DNA from: Gramella sp. KN1008
Lineage (GTDB): Bacteria; Bacteroidota; Bacteroidia; Flavobacteriales; Flavobacteriaceae
NCBI RefSeq assembly: GCF_004332155.1
Contig: NZ_SJDV01000001.1
Span: 186,001 to 250,000, forward strand
Reading direction: 5' to 3'
Length of the DNA stretch: 64,000 nucleotides
Numbering within the stretch: the stretch's first letter is position 1; each line of letters opens with the position of its first letter. Shown piece by piece: positions 60,186 through 64,000 of this stretch. Both the position numbers and the translations under genes were made by a program. The notes beneath the pieces are model-generated. The model was not told where the DNA came from and searched no databases. It worked only from the letters and a program-made list of their open reading frames with translations.

Positions 60186-60953
60186 ATGATAATAACCGAT
60201 ACTCACACTCATTTATATAGTGAAGCCTTTGAAGATGATCGCGATGAAGTGATTAAAAAGGCGATAGAAAATAACATCAAACGTTTTTTTATTCCGGCTA
60301 TAGATTCTGAATATACTCAAAGCATGTATGAGCTCGAGAGGAAGTATCCGGATAATGTCTTTTTAATGATGGGGCTTCATCCCACACATGTTAAAGAGAA
60401 TTTTGAAGAAGAGTTGAAACATGTGGAGGCAGAACTTGAAAAAAGAAGCTTTTACGCGGTAGGAGAGATAGGGATAGATCTCTACTGGGATAAGTCAACT
60501 CTGGATATACAGAAAGAAGCTTTTAAAAGGCAGATACGGCTCGCAAAACAATATGAGTTGCCAATTGTTATTCACTGTCGCGAAGCTTTTGACGAGATTT
60601 TCGATGTTCTGGAAGCTGAAAAGGACGAGCAGCTTTATGGGATTTTTCATTGTTTTACAGGGAACCAGCAACAGGCCATGCGGGCTCTTTCCTATAATAT
60701 GAAATTAGGAATAGGTGGCGTGGTGACTTTTAAAAATGGCGGGATAGATAAATTTATGGATCAGATCCCGATTGAAAATATCGTTCTGGAGACCGATGCT
60801 CCATATCTTGCGCCTGCACCGTACAGAGGCAAACGTAACGACCCCATCTATATACTTCGGGTGGTTGAAAAACTTGCTAATATATATAGGATTAGTAAAG
60901 AGAAGGTTGCAGAAATTACCACTCGTAATTCACGGGAAATTTTCGGAATTTAA
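60186..60953 (+). CDS. tatD: TatD-family metal-dependent DNase
   Basis: A 255-residue cytosolic protein. Metal ligands are THTHLY near 6-11 (HxH), GEIGIDLYWD near 93-102 (Glu), IVIHCREAFDE near 126-136 (His), FHCFTGN near 152-158 (His), and LETDAPYLAP near 201-210 (Asp). TatD enzymes are 3'-5' nucleases acting in DNA repair or clearance. The length matches the family. It is followed at 49 bases by the acyltransferase gene. Confidence 0.92.
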   Translation: MIITDTHTHLYSEAFEDDRDEVIKKAIENNIKRFFIPAIDSEYTQSMYELERKYPDNVFLMMGLHPTHVKENFEEELKHVEAELEKRSFYAVGEIGIDLYWDKSTLDIQKEAFKRQIRLAKQYELPIVIHCREAFDEIFDVLEAEKDEQLYGIFHCFTGNQQQAMRALSYNMKLGIGGVVTFKNGGIDKFMDQIPIENIVLETDAPYLAPAPYRGKRNDPIYILRVVEKLANIYRISKEKVAEITTRNSREIFGI

Positions 60954-61002
60954 AGTAGTTACGCAGAATTTTTGTTCATTTGTTAAAATAATTGGAATAT
61001 AG

Positions 61003-62139
61003 GTGCGAAATTTTGATGATATAAGATTTTATAATGATGGAGAGGTGAATGCTGCCCTTCAGGAGTACATTCAGCATCCCATGATCAAGGCTCTGCTTAA
61101 GTATACTTTTCCAGATATGGAATACAGTGAGATCCAGGAGGTGGTGATGACCTGCAATTCCATTCAGGAATTCCAGACCAGGATCATTTATCTCACGGTG
61201 GACAAGGTGCTTGACAAAACCAGCGAGGGACTCACCGATAATGGATTTGATAAATTAGATTCTTCTGAATCCTACTTCTATATTTCCAATCACCGGGATA
61301 TTATACTTGATACATCACTTATCAATTATACCCTGTATAATCACGATCTGGTGATGACAGCTTCGGCTATAGGTGATAACCTTGTGCAAAAGCCATTTCT
61401 TATGGCCCTTTCCAGGCTTAACAGGAATTTTCTGGTGTTAAGAAACCAATCTCCGCGAGAGATGCTGAAAAGTTCACTGAAACTTTCAGAATATATAAGG
61501 TATTTATTGCTGGATGAAGGTCGTTCGGTTTGGATGGCGCAAAGGGAAGGCAGAACTAAAGACGGTAATGATCATACGCAGCAAGGGGTTCTGAAAATGC
61601 TGGCTATGGCGAAGGAAAAGACCGATATTCTTGACTATTTCTCCAAAATAAAGATTGTTCCCGTTGCTATCTCCTATGAGTTTGATCCTACTGATATGCT
61701 GAAAATGCCCGAGGTGCTTGCAAAGAGAATGAAAGAGGAGTATAAGAAAACCGCTAATGAAGACTTTAATAGTATCATGCAGGGGGCCCTGGGGAGTAAG
61801 GGACGAATTCACCTTGCCGCTGGGGATATTCTTACCAAAGCCGATTTTGCGGAAATCAGGAAAAACGATCTGTCAGTCAACGATCAGTTGAAAGAAGTGG
61901 CGAATTTGATAGACCGTAGTATCTACCGCAATTATGAATTGTGGCCTGCTAATTATATTGCCTACGATCTTTTGAAGAATGAAGAACGATTCGCCGAATT
62001 TTATTCTGAAAAGGAGAAGAGGAAATTTGAACGCCGTATAAGCCGAAGAGTGGATGTGAAGAATCCTCTTGCTCTGAATAGTTATTTATTGATGTATGCG
62101 AATCCCGTAATCAATAAAATGTCACTTGATGAAGAATAG
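61003..62139 (+). CDS. 1-acyl-sn-glycerol-3-phosphate acyltransferase-like protein
   Basis: A 378-residue protein of the PlsC-like LPLAT fold. The catalytic NHxxxxD is NHRDIILD near 95-102; VWMAQREGRTKDG near 175-187 is the second block (EGxR) and KIVPVAISYEFDP is the third. It lacks a clear membrane segment. It would acylate lysophosphatidate or a related lipid. The start is taken as GTG at 61003; no ATG lies in frame before residue 28. It overlaps the asparaginase gene by 11 bases. Confidence 0.8.
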   Translation: MRNFDDIRFYNDGEVNAALQEYIQHPMIKALLKYTFPDMEYSEIQEVVMTCNSIQEFQTRIIYLTVDKVLDKTSEGLTDNGFDKLDSSESYFYISNHRDIILDTSLINYTLYNHDLVMTASAIGDNLVQKPFLMALSRLNRNFLVLRNQSPREMLKSSLKLSEYIRYLLLDEGRSVWMAQREGRTKDGNDHTQQGVLKMLAMAKEKTDILDYFSKIKIVPVAISYEFDPTDMLKMPEVLAKRMKEEYKKTANEDFNSIMQGALGSKGRIHLAAGDILTKADFAEIRKNDLSVNDQLKEVANLIDRSIYRNYELWPANYIAYDLLKNEERFAEFYSEKEKRKFERRISRRVDVKNPLALNSYLLMYANPVINKMSLDEE

Positions 62140-63157
62140 GGCGAGGATACTACTTATCTATACGGGCGGAACCATAGGTATGATAAAGGATTATGAGACC
62201 GGGGCCCTGAAAGCATTTAATTTTGACGAACTACTTCATAACATACCCGAACTTAATATTCTTGAACATGAGATAGAAACTCTCAGTTTTGATGAGCCTA
62301 TCGATTCGTCTAATATGAATCCGGTATACTGGCTTAAGATCGCCGGGATCATTGATGAGCAGTACAATAATTATGATGGTTTTGTGGTGCTTCATGGAAG
62401 TGATACCATGTCTTATACCGCTTCGGCTCTCAGCTTTATGTTTGAGAATCTTACCAAGCCCATCATATTCACGGGTTCTCAATTGCCTATAGGTGACCTG
62501 CGTACCGATGCCAAAGAGAATCTTATTACCAGTATTCAGATAGCCGGACTTCAGAAGAACGGCAAACCTGTGATTTCAGAAGTAGGGCTTTATTTTGAAT
62601 ATAAGCTTTACCGGGCTAACAGAACTACCAAGATCAATGCAGAGCATTTTCAGGCTTTTGCATCCATGAACCATCCGGCCTTAGCCGAGTCTGGGGTATA
62701 TCTTTCGGTGAATCATAAAGCCTTATGGAAGCCTAATCGCAAACAAAAACGCAAGCTTCATACCGATTTTAATGATGAGATCCTCATCTTAAAGATGTTT
62801 CCTGGAATAAGTGAGAGTACTGTGGAGCATATCTTATCTAAAAAGAATCTTCGGGGGGTGGTGCTCGAGACCTATGGCAGTGGAAATGCTCCTAATGATT
62901 CGTGGTTCCTTGATTTGCTAAGAGAAAAGATCAAAAATGGGATTAGTGTGGTGAACGTAACTCAGTGCGTGGCCGGTAGTGTTATGATGGGGCAATATGA
63001 AACCAGCGTTGGCTTAAAAAGGGTTGGAGTGGTGTCTGGAAAGGATATTACTACAGAGGCTGCTATCTCTAAATTAATGTATCTTCTGGGTAAAGATCTT
63101 TCTCCAAAAGTGTTCAGAACAATCTTTGAAACTTCGCTTAGAGGAGAAATGTCATAA
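62129..63157 (+). CDS. ansA: Type I L-asparaginase
   Basis: A 342-residue cytosolic protein. The N-terminal catalytic threonine is in LLIYTGGTIGM near 8-18, and the second in LHGSDTMSYTASAL near 89-102. SQLPIGDLRTDAKENL and NVTQCVAGSVMMGQYETS complete the type I pattern. It hydrolyses asparagine to aspartate and ammonia. The start is the ATG at 62129 (a TTG lies just upstream). The 11-base overlap with the acyltransferase gene implies co-transcription. Confidence 0.92.
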   Translation: MKNRARILLIYTGGTIGMIKDYETGALKAFNFDELLHNIPELNILEHEIETLSFDEPIDSSNMNPVYWLKIAGIIDEQYNNYDGFVVLHGSDTMSYTASALSFMFENLTKPIIFTGSQLPIGDLRTDAKENLITSIQIAGLQKNGKPVISEVGLYFEYKLYRANRTTKINAEHFQAFASMNHPALAESGVYLSVNHKALWKPNRKQKRKLHTDFNDEILILKMFPGISESTVEHILSKKNLRGVVLETYGSGNAPNDSWFLDLLREKIKNGISVVNVTQCVAGSVMMGQYETSVGLKRVGVVSGKDITTEAAISKLMYLLGKDLSPKVFRTIFETSLRGEMS

Positions 63158-63165
63158 AATTAATA

Positions 63166-63196
63166 CCGTCATACTTGACGGGAATGTTTTTTTTTT
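63166..63196 (+). terminator. Probable rho-independent terminator
   Basis: Stem CCGTCA / TGACGG with loop TACT, then GAATG and a run of ten T. The T-run is 5 bases off the stem, so the call is tentative. It lies between the asparaginase gene and tRNA-Ser. Confidence 0.55.
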
Positions 63197-63221
63197 GTTA
63201 TTTGCCGCCCCGAAGAGAAAC

Positions 63222-63309
63222 AGAGAGGTGGCCGAGTGGTCGAAGGCGCACGCCTGGAAAGTGTGTATACGTCACAAGCGTATCGAGGGTTCGAATCCCT
63301 TCCTCTCTG
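63222..63309 (+). tRNA. tRNA-Ser (anticodon GGA)
   Basis: An 88-nt class II tRNA. The acceptor stem is AGAGAGG / CCTCTCT with discriminator G, the D-arm is GGCCGAGTGG, the anticodon stem CACGC / GTGTG encloses loop CTGGAAA (anticodon GGA), a long variable arm follows, and the T-arm is GGGTTCGAATCCC. Confidence 0.96.
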
Positions 63310-63377
63310 CTAAGTGTTTTTATTAAAAATAATTTATATCTTTAACCCTTTAACTAATTAAATTAAGACAAACAGTA

Positions 63378-64000
63378 ATGAAAAGATTATTTTCTATTTT
63401 GGTAATCGCCGCGATTACGGTTCTTGGGGCCTATAATCTAAAGGCGGCTAATAGCGCGAATACAATGCCAGGAACGATTGTTAACTATGTTCAGGATGAC
63501 GAAGAAATGGCCGCTGGTGAAGAAGCTGAGGAGGAAGAACTTGGGTTTCATCAGGAGCTTAAGAAACGTTTCATCGAGGGAGGTCCTGCGTTCATGGGAA
63601 TCGTTCTTTTATGTTTAATTCTTGGACTGGCAATTGCCATAGAGAGAATTATCTTTTTAAACCTTTCTACCACTAATACAAGAAAGCTGGCTCAGAATGT
63701 TGAAGATGCTCTTAACAGTGGTGGAATTGAAGCAGCTAAGGAAGTTTGTAGAAATACAAAAGGACCTGTTGCTTCTATCTATTACCAGGGTCTTGATAGA
63801 GCCGATGAAAGCATTGAAGCTGCTGAAAAAGCGGTTGTGGCTTACGGAGGTGTTCAAATGGGACAATTGGAAAAGAACGTATCTTGGGTTTCTTTATTTA
63901 TCGCACTGGCTCCTATGCTTGGGTTCATGGGTACTGTAATCGGGATGATTCAGGCTTTTGACCGTATCGAGGCAGCAGGAGATATGCAGCCATCACTTGT
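63378..64000 (+). CDS. exbB: MotA/TolQ/ExbB proton channel protein (partial)
   Basis: The first 207 codons of a gene that leaves the window. An N-terminal hydrophobic segment (FSILVIAAITVLGAYNL, about 5-21) and an acidic stretch (GEEAEEEE near 47-54) precede the channel domain. Membrane segments lie near 73-92 (MGIVLLCLILGLAIAIERII) and 171-190 (WVSLFIALAPMLGFMGTVIG), with the conserved GFMGTV motif. ExbB/TolQ forms the proton channel that powers TonB or Tol. The ATG at 63378 follows tRNA-Ser by 68 bases. The ExbD partner is expected to the right. Confidence 0.88.
   Translation, partial: MKRLFSILVIAAITVLGAYNLKAANSANTMPGTIVNYVQDDEEMAAGEEAEEEELGFHQELKKRFIEGGPAFMGIVLLCLILGLAIAIERIIFLNLSTTNTRKLAQNVEDALNSGGIEAAKEVCRNTKGPVASIYYQGLDRADESIEAAEKAVVAYGGVQMGQLEKNVSWVSLFIALAPMLGFMGTVIGMIQAFDRIEAAGDMQPSL

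Noticed and set aside
63126..63326. Open frame of 66 codons overlapping the asparaginase end
   Set aside because: It contains the whole tRNA-Ser gene and has no credible protein features.
1..64000. Insertion sequences, prophage genes, integrases or rRNA
   Set aside because: None found in any frame; no transposase, capsid, tyrosine or serine recombinase signature is present in the window.

Overview
The window looks like chromosomal DNA of a marine-type Flavobacteriaceae bacterium (Bacteroidota), probably near Gramella/Christiangramia, Salegentibacter or Zunongwangia. The genus is an inference from gene content. Supporting signs are promoter -7 boxes of the form TAnnTTTG, few Shine-Dalgarno sites, many SPII lipoproteins, TonB C-terminal domains, a BlaI/BlaR1-TonB pair, fasciclin and DUF4256/DUF4230/DUF4260/DUF5777 proteins, and the REP-like palindromes common in flavobacterial intergenic DNA. 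No transposase, integrase, CRISPR array or rRNA is visible. There are two tRNAs: Leu(UAG) on the minus strand and Ser(GGA) on the plus strand.

Region 1 (1 to about 13 kb) is accessory. After the tail of a PfkB-type sugar kinase, unrelated genes lie one behind another, all on the plus strand. They are a membrane HerA-like ATPase, a small secreted/SHOCT pair, a methyltransferase, an SMP-30-like lipoprotein, an esterase, a serine beta-lactamase-like hydrolase, a Gfo/Idh/MocA protein without the usual catalytic lysine, a GT39-like membrane glycosyltransferase and a membrane alpha/beta hydrolase. They are separated by members of one diverged family of roughly 75-145 bp elements. The 5' and 3' arms of these elements are imperfect inverted repeats, and the 3' arm ends 15-35 bases before the next start codon. 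This is the layout of an integron-like cassette array with attC-like sites, and it is the most interesting feature here. No integrase lies in the window.

Region 2 (13 to 22 kb) is still all plus strand but with base use closer to the rest. It holds an ArsP/SO_0444-type metal permease, an S41 peptidase, an alpha/beta hydrolase, a porin with an exported intradiol-dioxygenase lipoprotein and DUF4256 protein, a subclass B1 metallo-beta-lactamase followed by a chloramphenicol-acetyltransferase-like gene, and small membrane proteins. Its spacers show only weak resemblance to the region 1 elements.

Region 3 (22 to 41 kb) is ordinary mixed-strand chromosome: M20 peptidases, a group II PLP decarboxylase, a CPBP protease with an exported PqqB-like protein, a fasciclin lipoprotein, a methyltransferase, an MFS transporter, a sulfatase, a hybrid histidine kinase with a periplasmic solute-binding sensor, TonB, tRNA-Leu and an M49 dipeptidyl-peptidase III-like lipoprotein.

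Region 4 (41 to 56 kb) is mostly minus strand. A housekeeping run goes ruvC, hemW, cyclase, DUF4260, DUF4230, MmcQ, membrane MutS-like, YdjM-like, PhnA-like, VF530. After a plus-strand glycosyltransferase and a YciI gene comes a BlaI / M56-TonB / secreted protein / TPR / TonB-like lipoprotein operon with a palindromic operator candidate. REP-like palindromes lie at 41.25-41.52 kb and 50.9-51.2 kb.

Region 5 (55.6 to 64 kb) holds DUF456, creatininase and flavin monooxygenase-like genes, then a YceI-DUF5777-Rieske operon, tatD, an acyltransferase and type I asparaginase, tRNA-Ser, and the start of an ExbB/TolQ proton channel gene that runs off the right edge.
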